Assembly: GCA_021234155.1 (NCBI GenBank)
Contig: JAJEKV010000034.1
Location: forward strand, 4,976,028 to 5,040,027
Source of the DNA: Isoetes taiwanensis
Lineage: Eukaryota > Streptophyta > Lycopodiopsida > Isoetales > Isoetaceae
Direction: 5' to 3'
DNA: 64,000 nucleotides
Part shown: one piece after another, positions 12,138 through 23,990 of the stretch
How positions within the stretch are numbered: the first letter of the stretch is position 1
How the letters are laid out: each line of letters starts with the position of its first letter
Made by a program: the position numbers and the translations under genes
The notes under the pieces: model-generated
Database searches by the model: none
What the model saw: the letters and a program-made list of their open reading frames with translations, nothing else
Told to the model about the DNA's origin: nothing

Positions 12138-13084
12138 TCACCGCACTTCATACTTCTCGCCCCATACAAAAGGACCGCTCAACCAAGGTCCAAAACAAAT
12201 GTGATCGTGACCCTGTGCATATAACTCGCCTTTGTGGTTGTTGTTCTCATGGCATATAGTGCTTTCCAACCCGCCGCGGACCAAGAAACCGATAGTCCGT
12301 GATCCCAATGGGGTGGTAGTTGAGAACTCAATCCCAAGTACTTGTAGGTCGGAGCCACCTCTACCTCTTTGCCCCCGTAAGTGAATGTGGAAGCCTTTGG
12401 CTGACGGATGATGCAACTAGCAAAGACCCTAGTTTTGGGCTAAGTTAACTTGCATGCCGTGAATTGGCAAAGTGTCAAGAGCATCCAGTGACGCTGTAAT
12501 GTCCTCCTCGTATAGGCCATGAGGTTGACATCGCCAAGATATATGAGTTGCCGGATTGTGTGATGCATGAGATGTACCGCACCTCCATGCTCGAGAGCCA
12601 ATCTTCCAACCGGACAATGTACAGTGCCAAAGAGTGTGGGGAGAGGGGGCAACCCCGACGCGACTCCAATGCTACCGGGTCACCGGCCGCGGCCGGCCGA
12701 TGTGATACGGCCCGAGCATGCCTCATACAGCCTATATAATCGTGATTCCGCGAAGTCCGGGGTCCCTACCGCCGCAATCGGCCCCATAGCTTGTTAAGGG
12801 TATCGTGGTCGAATGCCTTTGCAAAATCCACGAAAACAACAAGATGTGTTCTCCTCACGGGCATTCCTCGCTATCCTCAATCAATGGCGCAGAGTGAAGA
12901 TATGATCAATGGTGGAATGTCCAATAGAAAACCTGCCCTCGTAAGAGCTCGCGACTCCTCCATTTCTCGGCCCCATATTGTCGCCGCCTCAAGGATGCCA
13001 CCAACGGTTTTAAAGAGAGAGCTGACCATAATAGTACGCGGAGGTTGGTCGCAACCGAGGGTCCCCCGCTTTGTCCAAAGCAAT
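12138..13084 (-). pseudogene. LINE-2 reverse transcriptase, broken
   Basis: In minus order: 'KAGDPRL' near 13060, 'RTIMVSSLF' near 13025, then 'STIDHIFTLRH' at 12885-12920. Motif A reads 'VVFVDFAKAFDHD' at 12805-12845. Motif B reads 'GCPLSP' at about 12640. A degraded motif C region near 12510-12540 reads LGDV/MAY where FADD/LADD is expected. 'YKYLGIEFSTT' lies at about 12320-12350. These are RT motifs 1-7 in order. Frames change repeatedly, and the catalytic Asp pair is not intact as read. Confidence 0.8.
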
Positions 13085-14110
13085 GCTCTACCCAGCTTTT
13101 CACCTTCTTCTGCGCCCCCTCAGTCCGTTAATCGGGGCTGCTATCTTTAGCAAAGTTCTTCACGAACTTCCTGTGAGTACCGCTAGACCAAGAAAACTGA
13201 CCTCGCACATTCTTCGGGCCACCGTCAATCATCGCTTCAATCTTGGCTGGGTCCGCCGAGATGCCTTCGCCGAGATCACGTGACCAAGGTATTCCACCTT
13301 CTCTCGCATATGGCGGCACTTCGACAGCCTTGGCGCATAACCGGTGCCTCTTCAACTTCTCTAGCACCCTTCTCAAGTGTTGCACGCGTTTTCGAGGGAT
13401 CTCGCTATACACCAAAATGTCATCAAAGAAAACAATCACAAAGGTGTCCAGAACTCCTCAAGATATCGCTCATGAGCCTCATGAACGCTATGGGGCATTT
13501 GATAAGCCGAAAAGACATCACCGCGAACTCATAATGCCCATACCGGCGTCCGGCGGCGCCCTTGTGGATATCCTCCTCCTTTATCCGTGATATGATGATA
13601 ACCCGACCTTTAAGTCGATTTTGAGAAGATCTTTTGCTCCCTTGAAGCTGATCCATCAAGTCGCCCCGATCTTGGAAGCGATACTTGTTCTTAATGGTGT
13701 GCTTATTCAACTGCCTATAGTCTATGCACATCCTCAAAGATCCATCCTTCTTCTTGACAAAAAGAATGGGCGCCCAAACGGCGTAGACACTAGGGTCTAA
13801 TGAAAACCTAGGTCGAGCTCACCCGCAAATCGCTTTTCAAAGCCAACGGCAACCCTCGCGTTGTCATTCTATATGGAGCCTTGCTTGTTGGTTTTGTTCC
13901 TGGTTCGAAAAGCTATCTCGCACTCGACTCCCCTATAAGGAGGGAGCCGCTTGATCTCATCCGAAAGAGATCGTGGAACTCCGCGGATCAACTTAGCTAT
14001 TTGCCTCGCAACTTGTCGAGCATCTTGTCTTCTTTGCTTCCTTCCACTCGTTCACTAATCTCAAGCTTGAAGATGTATGCTACTTGCTCACTCTTTGATG
14101 CACTTGAACG
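13085..14110 (-). pseudogene. Gypsy copy A reverse transcriptase, 3'-truncated
   Basis: Minus-strand text includes [19 protein letters not shown] (13680-13737) and 'VFFDDILVYS' (about 13410-13440), the RT motif with the two catalytic aspartates. It ends at 13085, where LINE-2 resumes, so RNase H, integrase, chromodomain and 3' LTR are absent. Several frameshifts relative to copy B (24577-25300) fall at CTG/CAG positions. Confidence 0.85.
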
Positions 14111-17100
14111 TACCGCTTAGAAGACATACACCGCATGATGGGAACAACTTCTTTCAAGTATCTCAATGATCTTGCCGTGCCGGTGTTGGGAAGGTCACCT
14201 TCCGCTTCCACAATCAATAATGGCCCCCGCTGGTCCAAGGTACTCCATACCTATTATCAAGTCAGACTTGCCAATGCCCATTACTTCTGTCCCCATCCGA
14301 TCTTAATCCCCGCAAGTCGATGTCAAAGTTGATTCTTTTACCCGCCTGGCCTTATCGCCTCCACTTGCTAAGACAACGGCCTTGGCTTTGACTTTAATGG
14401 TTTCAACTTCAACATTTGAACCATTCGAGATGCAAAGTTATGGCTACTTCCCTAATCTATCGACTATAAATGACTTGGCCTTGGCCTTTCCTAATCGCGG
14501 AAATTACTTTATAATCGCTCTCTCGCTTGCTCAGATCTATTGGCGCAAAGATATGACACTCACCTCAATGTAGTCGCGGGCCTCCCTCGCCGCCGCCGGG
14601 CCAAAGTGTCCCAATCTCCCAACTCGCTAGCCGCACTCATGACATATGGGCGCCATTGTCCTATGGCCCCTGGCTGGAAACACCCGGCAAAGCCGCTTAT
14701 GCACTCCTCTCTTCTCCTTGGGCATGGCCTCGCAGAAAGGATCGTGACCGCTTTGAGAGTAGTTTGACCCTTCCCCGCTTGTCTTTGAAAGACACCTCTT
14801 TTTCCCCGCTACTCTTTTGATTGCCACTATATGGGCTCTAGCCGGTCCTGGGTCATGGCCCTCGGCCGAAATCACGCCTTGCCTTTATCTTGGTAATATC
14901 AGCCGCCCGCCTGCTTATTCTCGGTGGTCCTGCTCCTTTGCAAACTTATTGCCTTGACTCCGCTTCGAGCATCGTTTCGGTTTATTGCCCTTACAAGCTT
15001 ATGGATCTCCTCATTCGTGACCTTCAATGTAGCTTTCCATCGCGGTTTTCACCTAACTTTTGCACATACAGCCTTAGCCTCATAAATTCCTCCTCAGATA
15101 TTTCAGACCGACTTGTTGCCTTTGTCGCAACCTCGTAGAACCGCCGTGATCATACCGACTTGTGCTCTCTTGGGACGTAATGGCGCTTTGAAGGCTTTAG
15201 CAAACTTTTGAACCTCGCAAGCATCCCCTCGCTAAGCCATGAGCCTTGCATAGCCTCTTCCACCAAATGCGTTGCTGCCCTTCAGGTTCGCTGTTGCCAC
15301 CCCCGCCTTTATCCTTATCCTTCATACCATAGGCATTAGCAGATTCACCATCTCGCCAAGCTGCCTCCTCGCCTCCATGCCCCCACTGCTCTTCCTAGAA
15401 TTGCTCGAAGCCTTCGCCTTCCAAACATTTCCCAATGCAGAGTCTACTTTCTTCTCCGTAGTCGAGGTTCTTGTGTCCCTTTGTCGCCCGTCCTGCGGTT
15501 CTCTTCCTTCCATCTCGTTGGACTTTTGTTCTCGCTTTTCTTCTTCCTCGTAATGTCCGAGTCCGACCAAGCTTGAGTCGGAGGAGTCCGAAGGGACCTT
15601 CCTCTCTTGCTCCTCTTCTTGTCTCTATCTGTTCTCCGATGCTTAAGCGGCGCTTGAGCGTTACTCAATCGAACCCCGCTCCTCGCCAGGCGCTAGTAAA
15701 GCCTTTATCCTGCTCTCGAGGTCCGGCCCCTCATTTGCGATATTTCTTCTTCTGGGGTCATTTGTCCAAATTCTTCAAGCAAGGTTCCCTTGTCGGGCGT
15801 GGCCATGGGGCTCTCGTTCTCAGAAGTTCCCGCAGCTTGTCGCTCTCCCCAAGGCCAGCCTCTAGCCGCATACACAAGTGGTTCATATCTACATGGTTAG
15901 TTTTCCTTGCTTTCTTGCATTATTTATGTTTGTTGGCATGGTTGAGGGACACAAAATATATCAACAAAACATTTATAGTGCAAGAGAATATTATATTTAT
16001 ATTTTATATTACACTAATACAAGAAATTGCAACTTCATGCTAATCATTCCCCTCGTTATTGCCGGTAAGATGGATTATCCTCCAGAACTTTTCACTTGGG
16101 CCGTTCCCAATCGAATGGCCCAAGTTCCTAAGGACATTGGCCGGAGATCCACCTTGTAATGCTCTTGCTAAATCTTCTATTCTCATGGAGGTATAAGTCA
16201 TTGCCCACCGACGCCTTTTGCCCGCCGCCTCAGAAGGTATGGCTAAGTCGAAGACGCCGAAAGCTACCGCTTTCACCAGATTGCATACCGGGTGATTAAG
16301 GGGTAACCGCCATGCCTACCTTAACTCGAGTGCAATCAGCAACGATACTCCTTCCTCGCCTGGGGTGAACTTAAGCGGATAACCGCTATTCTTCCATCCA
16401 TCGCCAATGGCGTAATACCGTAGTGACCGCCGCTATGGTGACGTCCCCCGGGCCACTCTGCATCCATCTCGCGGTTCCGCTCAAATCATCAACCTCCACC
16501 GCGGGAGCCTCCCCCCGTAGTCCCCGAACAAGGTCAAGCCCTCCGAGGTCGACTCGGGCCGGTCCTATCCCCGGGAGGTGCTGCGGATGAGCTTGCTGCT
16601 AGATGTTTGAGGTCGATAGCGATCCCCATCCGCTCCTCAAGAGCAAGGAACTCTTCCTCCGGGCTTCATGCAGCTTGTTCTCGGCCTTGTCTCCGGGCCT
16701 TCCATAATATTGCCGATATTGTTGGGAGGCTTGATGTCGGAGGTAAACTCTCCCCGCGTGTCGGCTTCCCCTTACTTGGAGGGGAAGTCGACTTCCCCTG
16801 GACGATGAAGTCGCCCAAGTCCGCTCTTCTTCTGAGTTGGTGCAAAGAACTCTTCAGCTCTGTACTTTCCCCGCAGACCGAGGTTTTGAATGTCGCTAGG
16901 AGCAGAAACTCCTCACCTTCGACGATAATGGGAGCTAGGCTTGTAATGCCTAACCCGGTGGGGTGGCGCTGACTGGAGAGTCCGCCGCTTTTTTCGTCTT
17001 GCCACTCCTTTCGCTTGCCGCCGCCTCACTGGTCGAAGCTCGACATAGTCTTCCTCTTCCTCGATTCCTCGCTCATCCGAAGTCTTCTTCCTTCCCTTCC

Positions 17101-17566
17101 TTCGCCCCCCGTTCATACCGTGGTGAGGAGCCGCTTGTTCTCACCGCTATGGCTAATGGGTCCACGGCCCATGGGGAATGGAGGTTTCCCCACGGTGTTC
17201 TCGCAAGACGGCAGGTGAGAAAGATTGCCGTGGCAAAGGTTGAAAGAGAAGTACTTGGTCCCCGCTGGACGCTAGGACCATTGGCTCAAAAGTGCGTGCT
17301 TTGTTTGTGAGGTATTTGGCATGTTCGACATCGCCTAATGCCGCCGCAGGACCGCCTAGGAACAAAATATCCTACACAAGGGGGAGTTGCACTAGCTACC
17401 GGTTCTACCCTAGCTTGGAACTCACCAAGACTCTACTATAAGCCGGGTTGCGCGGTAGGTTGCTTGACGCCTACCTCCTTCCCCAAGATCCGAAGATTTG
17501 GTCGACGCCGGGCCTCAAAGAAGATGAGCGCCGGGCGCTGCACCATCTCCGAAATCGGGTTGCCAT
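14111..17566 (-). pseudogene. Gypsy copy A gag and protease region
   Basis: It corresponds collinearly to copy B 25500-28707 plus 32459-32852. The start is taken at the ATG at 17566 (MATDFGDG), the first ATG after the TATA box at 17676-17685. Downstream, 'GGPAAALGDVEHAKYL' (17300-17350) and the acidic 'EEEEDYVEL' (about 17035-17060) are gag-like. A CHEC zinc-knuckle start appears near 14630. The protease-linked region (14135-14330) aligns with the IIGMEYLGPA motif of copy B. Frames are broken; gag would form the particle and bind RNA. Confidence 0.7.
15880..16035 (-). other. AT-rich, intron-like island inside gypsy gag (copy A)
   Basis: About 155 bp of strongly AT-rich sequence interrupts the GC-richer gag. 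It is almost identical to 27405-27560 in copy B, with only a one-base run-length difference. On the minus strand it is followed by TTGTGTATGCAG, a good splice acceptor, but no matching consensus donor is obvious. It may be an intron or a spacer. Confidence 0.55.
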
Positions 17567-17675
17567 TGATTAATTGCGTAAGAGGGTAACAAACGGTTGC
17601 AAGAGCCAGGAGTTGGGAAATCGGCTAGAAGGGCAGTGAGCAGATTTGTAAGGTGCTATCCGAGAAATGAGGGGT

Positions 17676-17685
17676 CTATTTATAG
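17676..17685 (-). promoter_or_regulatory. Internal TATA box upstream of gag, copy A
   Basis: CTATAAATAG on the minus strand, 110 bp upstream of the gag ATG at 17566 counted from the box start. The same box and spacing occur in copy B at 32964-32973. Confidence 0.6.
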
Positions 17686-17869
17686 AAAAAAGGGAAACCC
17701 TAATTTTTGGATGACTTGAAAATTTCCTAGGATTGGGTAATTCTAACTTATCCGAGGTCAAAATAGGAGTTTGAGGACTATATGAGATGCTTAAACAAGG
17801 CTAGGTTACCTAAAAGATGCTATGCAAGAGGGTTGAAGGTGACTTTGACAAGTCCCTCGTGAAGAATGG

Positions 17870-18140
17870 TAAGAGGTTCACAAAATTTGCCTCGCCTTCA
17901 AAACTAACTTTTGTTTTGGCACTGTGCGCGAGCCGCGAGACATCAGGGCCTCATTTCGATCAAAGGTGTCCAATTTGGGTAAACTAATGGTGTAAGGTTG
18001 ATGGGCTCATCAAATTAGGGCAGAATCGACCCCTTTATTTGGTCAATTTGGAGCCGTTTTTGGCCAAGTTTGGGCGAGGTCTCACAGCCTTGCATCGCCA
18101 ATACTAACTTTTTGTTTTATGACGAGGCGCTGAAATGCCG
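17870..18140 (-). promoter_or_regulatory. Stem-loop box pair upstream of the gag TATA, copy A
   Basis: Two related about 60-bp boxes, each with a CTCGCTTCAA-like and a CTAACTTTTTGTTTT core between GGTCTCAC and GAGACATC. They align with 33169-33426 of copy B. Copy A is damaged at the CTG/CAG positions, but GGTCTCAC (18078-18085) and GAGACATC (18141-18148) are clear for the second box. Confidence 0.5.
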
Positions 18141-18269
18141 GAGACATCATGTCTCTATTGCAAAATGTCCTATTTCCACCGAATAAAAGCTAAAACTTAT
18201 TAATTTGCTCTAATTAACCAAGTTTATGTCATCAAGATACACAAAAATTGCTCTATATTACAAAAATTT

Positions 18270-19489
18270 TAATTATTTACAAAAAGTTTCTATATGCTTC
18301 TCCCTTTATCGCGGGTCGCAAGACTCATGTCTTGTCGCATTAAGGTTACCCGCCATGCGGGATAGTGCGTGCCGTTGAATCTTCAAAATGTTGCACTATC
18401 TTTGCCTCAGCCGCCTTTGCATTGCCGCCAGCCACGTCCGCGACTCTAAAGTCCGCTTTCAGAGGGCTCAGATCACTTCACGCACCAACCGAAATAAGGG
18501 GCACGGGAATTAGAGACCGGCCGCCGGAAGTGTCTAATCTCCCTTAACGCTTCCACCTCCTTCCTATCGCCTTTCTTCCCGGGTGGCGGCTTGGGAACCT
18601 TTGGGCTTCGCGGGTGGCGCCTTGCGGTTTGCCGCTTCGCTGGTCGCCTCCCTCGGCGAACTTAACCCCGCTTTCTTCATAATATTTGTTGTAGGCCTCC
18701 CATTTCTTCATGTAGGCCTCGCGGTTTCTCTCATCTTCCTCTCAGAATCTTCACCCCGCTTTGACGCAGGGCTTCCCGGCAGGTCGTGTTGCTTCTTCCC
18801 TATCCTCTGCATCAAGCCAGACTTGGTCCTCCATTGGTTGCTCGTGCCTACCGCCAGTACTTCCCCGCTGCCGCCGATGCTTGGAAGAGCTTCCACCTGC
18901 AAAGATTAGCTGAAATCCTCCCTCCTCGCCTGAGGGGTTTGGGGTTCACAGGTTGCCGCCCTTTGATGATAATGTTGGGGTTCGGCCTCTTCCTTGGTGG
19001 GCAGTCCTTCGCTCCTTATGCCAGCCACTTAACTTCCCTTTGCTTTCTTCTTTCTGCCTTTTGTTCCTCCTCCTTCCTTTTCCTCTTTTTGTCTCTCCCC
19101 CTTCTTTCTCACGGGCAGATTTCAGATGGATGAACCTTCTAAGGTCTCAAGCACTACTGGCTCCGACTCGCCACTTGCTCATCCTGCTCGAGGATCTCTC
19201 TGTGGGTGCTGCCTCCTCAATGGTCCATTGTTCCCCGCACAATGATCTCCCGCTTATTCCTTCATACACCTCCCTCGCCTCCTCGCCCATGGAGTTCGGT
19301 GATGTGGCCTCGCCCCGCCTCGCCACGGGGTTGAAGCCCCTGAATCGACGGATCGTGTTCTTGCTCCTCGTCCCGAAGGCGAACGCCCCTCTCAAGAAGC
19401 CTCTCGAAGCATCTTCCTCAATGATCTCCTCACTGGTGGCTTGGTGGCTTCACAGGGCGCTCCTTTGGGTCTGCTTTGGTTCGGGCCAT
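18270..19489 (-). pseudogene. Extra 5' ORF of the gypsy element, copy A
   Basis: This is the counterpart of 33556-34820 in copy B. The first ATG after the TATA box at 19596-19605 is at 19489 and reads MARTK before a one-base discrepancy with copy B. Downstream text is basic and charged (for example 'EERRKEVEALR' near 18550-18590 and 'RGEDSERKMRETARP' near 18710-18750). I recognise no family. Multiple frameshifts relative to copy B. Confidence 0.5.
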
Positions 19490-19595
19490 GCTTTTACTGG
19501 ATCGTCAATCTGGATAAAAAGCCGGAGAGATCATTTTCTAAGTTGGGGAGAGCGGATTTCTAGGGCTTGGACCTAAAAATGAGGGGGTTCTACAT

Positions 19596-19605
19596 CTATT
19601 TATAG
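19596..19605 (-). promoter_or_regulatory. Internal TATA box upstream of the extra ORF, copy A
   Basis: CTATAAATAG on the minus strand, 116 bp upstream of the ATG at 19489. Conserved at 34923-34932 in copy B. Confidence 0.6.
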
Positions 19606-19699
19606 CTTGGGGAATTTTAGGTCAGAACTCAAGTTGCTCGCTTTAACATGCTAAGGCACCAACTTATCTAAAACTTATACTTATTTCAGACTTTTTTCT

Positions 19700-19960
19700 A
19701 TTTTATTGTTCACACTCGCTCCAATACTAATGTTTAGTTTTGCGACCAGGCGCGAGCTGTGAGATCTCATACATTTCTAGGGTTTTTAGATAATCAAAAC
19801 ATGCTATTCTAACTAATTCCTACCTTAGAATTAACCTTACCACATTATTTTTCTCAAATTCATCATGTTTTGGTGTTCTTGGCTTGATGTCTCACACTTA
19901 TGCCTCGCTTCAAAACAAAAATTTAGTTCTCATGACCAGGTAAGAAATGTGAGACCACCT
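19700..19960 (-). promoter_or_regulatory. Stem-loop box pair upstream of the extra-ORF TATA, copy A
   Basis: GTCTCAC at 19889-19895 and its complement GTGAGAC at 19949-19955 enclose a CTCGCTTCAAAAC...TTTAGTTCTCATG core. A second related box, with CTCGCTCCAATACTAATG and closing GTGAGATC, lies at 19715-19770. Both recur in copy B at 35219-35290 and 35032-35096. Confidence 0.6.
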
Positions 19961-20146
19961 CACTTGGAAAATTTTGGCTCATTCTTTTTAATCTTATTAA
20001 ATTTCCAATTCACTTAATTGTTACTAGCTTAGCATAAACTACAAAGGTGAGAGAAAAATTTTCCCACTTTTCGAGGCTTGAGGATCCTATCAAGTTAGTA
20101 CTACTGGGAACATGGTCGGGCTTTGCTCTTGGTCTCCAAGAACATT

Positions 20147-20157
20147 GCTCGATACCA
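20147..20157 (-). other. Primer binding site of gypsy copy A
   Basis: The minus strand reads TGGTATCGAGC directly inside the LTR edge. It resembles the plant gypsy/copia PBS TGGTATCAGAGC, complementary to the 3' end of initiator Met-tRNA, lacking one A. The same reading occurs in copy B, so the difference may be real. Confidence 0.7.
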
Positions 20158-20158
20158 C

Positions 20159-21724
20159 TGCGGACGCCCCCTCACTCGTATACGTGCACTCACCGTGATA
20201 CAAACAGAGTTCTTCCCCACACCAGCTCCATGCCGATACTGTGGCCCTCCACATATCATCGCACTGTGAACGAGTCCCAAAGTGGGAAGAGTGAAGGTGT
20301 CATTCTACCCCCGCCTCCCTCGTGGCCTACCTAGCCGCGAAGCGTAAACATACATGTCAAGAGCACATACATCAACATCCTGTGACCATCTCGGCGATGG
20401 TCCTCCGCATATCCCGGATAGACAAAGATCAGCACATCACATAGGGGATCCTACCCAAGGCTCGGACTCAAAGGATGACCGACGGCTTGGGTCTCCAGAG
20501 TTCGCTAGTGCATGCAATTCATGGCAATGGAGTTGGCTGGCATAAGAACATGGCATAGGGTTGTCCACTCCATCCGCCTCTCCCGGCACACTTTGCGCAG
20601 TAGGTCAAAAGTGCTTGGGACTGATCAGAGTTCACGGGATGCATAGCCGGGGGCTATTCCCTCGGGTCTCATCCTCCCGGGCCTCGATGGGGCAGGAGGG
20701 ATCACTCCTCCGCAGATCTACATGCCGACTGAGGGTGACTAGAGGGCCACCGCCCAGATTCGACCAACCCACCGGAAAGTGTACACCACTTCACGGGTGT
20801 CGAGCCCATGCCCTACCCGCACTCAAGGGTAAGCCATTGACCTAGTCACAATGATCCCCTAGGGCTTTACACACACTGTGGGGATCGCTCAGAGTCAACA
20901 TGAACCTCCTTCTTAGCCCTGGCCGCCCCTTCACCCACAACCTGTGTGTGGCTCTTGTACACACAGCCGAATCTACAAGTGCTAGAGAGGCTACCTAGGA
21001 GCATCAACTACAAGCTTTAGGGCCTCTACCCCTTCCCCAATACAAGGAGTTCACAGAGATACATCATCCAAATACATCACGTAAGAACTAAAGAACTAGA
21101 TCTAATCATAGAGTTAGGTTCTTTAGTTAGTGTCCGAGATCTAAGTTCTAGATAGTTATTATGGGCAATTTAATAGTCTAAACCTACTGATTCTATGATT
21201 AGAAGACGGTTTAAGCTATTAAATTGACCAAATACCTGATCCTTGAGTGGCTCCTCCCGACCAAGTTCAACCATCCCGCCGAGCCGAGCCAATTCAGGGA
21301 ACCGATGGTGCAATTCGCTTTGGCGCTCGGGAGGCGGCTTTTGGCTCCTCGGGCAGCCAAAACCGAGCTCTAAAACCCTAAGGACAAAAAAAAAAATAGC
21401 AAGCTAGGGTTTTCCTACCCTAAATAGACATGGGGTTTAGGCTAGGGTTTCCACCACCCAATTTGGCATGTGGGATAATTGGAAAGGCCCCACTTGCCTT
21501 TAATGGCTAGGTGGCAAAATATGCCAACATGGAAAGGTGTGTTCTCATTAATGTGCACATGTGCACATTAATAATATATGAACACTCCTAGCAAGTTGCC
21601 CCCAGGGCTACTTTTACCCGCTATCCGCATGCGCACATCGCCGGTCGGAGTGGCGGTACGCTGCGGATTTGGCAAGATAAAGATAATGCCCCGGGACCGT
21701 GATAATCGCGGCCGGAACGCCACA
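20159..21724 (-). repeat. Gypsy LTR shared between copies B (3') and A (5')
   Basis: About 1.57 kb, matching 35489-37074 along its whole length. On the minus strand it starts TGTGGCGTTCC (CCACA at 21720-21724 on plus) and ends next to the PBS. A PPT (AAAGGTGGGGAGAA on minus) flanks it at 21725-21738. It contains a perfect 26-bp palindrome (21547-21572) and AAACCCTA-type telo-box motifs (about 21370-21450) common in plant promoters. Tracts without CTG/CAG are nearly identical to the other LTR. Confidence 0.85.
21547..21572. repeat. 26-bp perfect palindrome in the LTR
   Basis: Centre GTGCACATGTGCAC extended by TTAAT-type arms to 26 bp without mismatch. The same palindrome is at 36899-36924 in the other LTR. 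In the U3 part, it could be a dimeric factor-binding site or an extruding hairpin. Confidence 0.85.
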
Positions 21725-22579
21725 TTCTCCCCACCTTTGAAATGATGTCGTCCGCAAAGATCGCGGGTCTCCCCACCTTGGGATCTTCCTAATCTGCAAC
21801 TGCAATCAACGTGATGCATACAATATAATAGTTATACATTTACCGTGATTACCCTAAGGTAATATTTTTAAAACATTATCACGCCATCATACTATGGGAT
21901 ACTTAACAATTCACAACATCATTAAACAAGGTATCCACTATCTTAAGTTAGACAAAATTTCAACATTTCATATCTATAATTATTGTCCTGTATACTCTTC
22001 ATTCCTTGCAACACATTCCAACAAAACTTGTGTTGTAAGTCTCGTGAGGCTCGACCTCCTTGCCCTCCCGAGCTTCTACCGCCTCATTGTGTCGACACTA
22101 CGCTAGTACTGCTTTTAATTATTTAATAAATTTTGGTTATATGGTGACCACCCCACCTATCTACATGAATGCATGGCTAATCTCCCACCAGTAGGAAGAG
22201 GATGAATCTTCCATAATGGCCATGAGACAAATATATGCCTATATGCCACTTCATGCCTACACCTCTAGTTGCCCAGCAGGAGGATATCCTTCGCCAAGTG
22301 GGGCGGAAGGATGGATTCCTCCCTATCAAAGCATATATGGGGCTAAAGGTGCTTTCCCTATCAATGCATTCCTTAATGACCTCCTTTTCTCGAGGTCGCC
22401 TACTTCCGGGAACGTAAGTAGATTTTCTAATCTACCTTCCACTCACCCAATCGAAACGCGGTCATGCCTACATTGACATTACACCACGCCCTAGAGATCA
22501 CCGTAGTGGTCTCATCATCGGTAACAACGCATGCGACCCATACCAAGCATAGGTTGCATGTGAGATTAATCTATACAAG
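21725..22579 (-). other. Gypsy copy B 3' untranslated region and PPT
   Basis: It lies between the chromodomain region and the shared LTR. The PPT at 21725-21738 reads AAAGGTGGGGAGAA on the minus strand, immediately before the LTR start. The rest is AT-rich with no coding signal. Confidence 0.6.
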
Positions 22580-23030
22580 AATTAAGCTACACAAATCGAC
22601 ATGCCCGAAAGCCGATTTCTTCTGAGATGACTTTTGCCATCCCATTGCTCCATAAACCGTGGGTACCGCTTTACTAAATCCTTCTTAAGTACCCACGCCA
22701 TGCCGCTTCCACCGCAAGTGCTTCCATTTGACCAAGTATTGAGGAACTCCGACCTCCTTGTCTTCTTTGAAAGCTTTATCAAGAATCATTTCGAACTATT
22801 TCCACCTGCTCCTCCGGCCATTTCCAACAACGTTGAGTGTCCAAGACTTCGTCTGATTTGGAGTATGCTTCTTCAACAAACTCACGCGGAAGACCTTATG
22901 AATCCTTAGGTGTGTCGGCAAATCCAACTTGTAGGATTGATTACCTACTCTCTTGATTATTCTGGCGGTCCAAACCACCTTGGAGCAAGCTTCTTGCAAT
23001 TGCCAATCCCGAAGCCACCGCTTCACCTTT
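22580..23030 (-). pseudogene. Gypsy copy B integrase C-terminus: GPY/F-type region and chromodomain
   Basis: Minus text 'IIKRVGNQSYKLDLPTHL' then 'IHKVF.VSLLKKH' (22855-22975) matches the conserved stretch after the plant gypsy integrase core. Downstream, frame-shifted 'YLVKWKHLRW' (about 22715-22750) and 'DLVKRYPRFMEQW' (about 22640-22680) fit a chromodomain (LVKW...W...F). Chromodomains guide integration to marked chromatin. This assigns the element to the chromovirus branch, Tekay-like by overall look but not proven. Confidence 0.7.
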
Positions 23031-23990
23031 ATCTTGAGCCATACATCATCTCCAACTTTGAACTCTCCGACTGCTCGATGCTTGTCGGCGATGCTCTTCT
23101 CGACGACTTCTTGCCGCTAGCGATAACCTCTAACTTCTTCCACGAAGCCGCCGTGATATCGGCCAACATCTGCCCGCGAAACTTCTACTTTTGACACGGG
23201 TTGTGCCAAGTGTCCGAGTTAGGCAATCGATAGCCATAATTGATCATAAATGGCTTACATTTGGGACGATTCCCTCGCTGGTGCTATTGTATGCAAACTC
23301 CACCAAGTGAATAAATTCTTCCCACATACTTTGCTTATTCCGCATATAGTTTCGTGAGCATGTCTTCTAAGATCCCGCTGGTCCGCCCGGTCCGCCATCC
23401 GGTTCGAGGATGATACCGCGCTCATGGATAGCTTGGTCTGAATCGTCGCGAAAGAGGTCTTGCCAAAAGGCACTCATGAACTTCGATCCCCTCGTCGGAG
23501 ATAATCTCCCCTTGCATGCCATGAAGCCCTCAAGATCTCTTTGGTGAAGAGCTTTGTCGATCCATAGTCAGATCGGTGGTCCCGCAAGGCACAAATGTGC
23601 CATCTTCGACAACTTGTCGACCACTACCATCAAGGCATCCTTGCTCTCGTTTATTTTGGGAGTCCCGTGATGAAATCCATGCCGATTCCTCCCACTTAGC
23701 GCTTGGCACCGCTTAATGGCTCTAATGCCCCGAATTCGGCCCGCCACTTCGTCTGGCCGCATAGCTGACATTCCTTGATGTAGCGAAGCTATTTGCTTCT
23801 TCATTCCTCGCCAATAATAGCTGCCACGACTTTGAAATATGTTTTCATGAATCCCGCATGGCCAGCTATTGGGCTGTTAGCGTGTCATGGAGGATCAACT
23901 TCCTTACACCTGATGATTCGGCACGCGACAACTTGTTCTTATGGTATAACAGGTTGCCTTCCTTCTTATAATGCTTGAAGGCCTCCCCCG
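23031..23990 (-). pseudogene. Gypsy copy B integrase core, broken
   Basis: 'HGTPKINESKDALMVVVDKLSKMAHLC' (read in pieces at 23590-23680) is the first catalytic-Asp segment of gypsy integrases (usually GLP...DAI.VVVDRLTK.AHF). 'VEFAYNS' near 23275-23300 is the conserved end of the core. Between them, text like 'QDLFATIQTKLSMS' marks the region before the catalytic Glu. Frameshifts separate these pieces. Confidence 0.8.

Larger units (their letters stand above)
11169..13084 (-). mobile_element. LINE-2, 3' part (RT motif 1 to SSR tail)
   Basis: This is a non-L1 LINE ending in a pentamer tail. In minus order it carries the RT fingers, motif A, motif B, the degraded motif C, the thumb, a C-terminal Cys/His region and a 3' end. 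The 3' end has a G/C-rich hairpin-like stretch at 11259-11305 (AACCCCGGGCGGGGGTTTTT on the minus strand). The 5' part of the same copy lies at 37075-37321, separated by the gypsy cluster. The RT text (GCPLSP...LYI..LE) is of the RTE/CR1-like type rather than L1. Confidence 0.8.

Noticed and set aside
15471-16043. Plus-strand ORF of 190 codons
   Set aside because: Antisense to gypsy gag, and its frame is not kept in copy B at 27001-27567.
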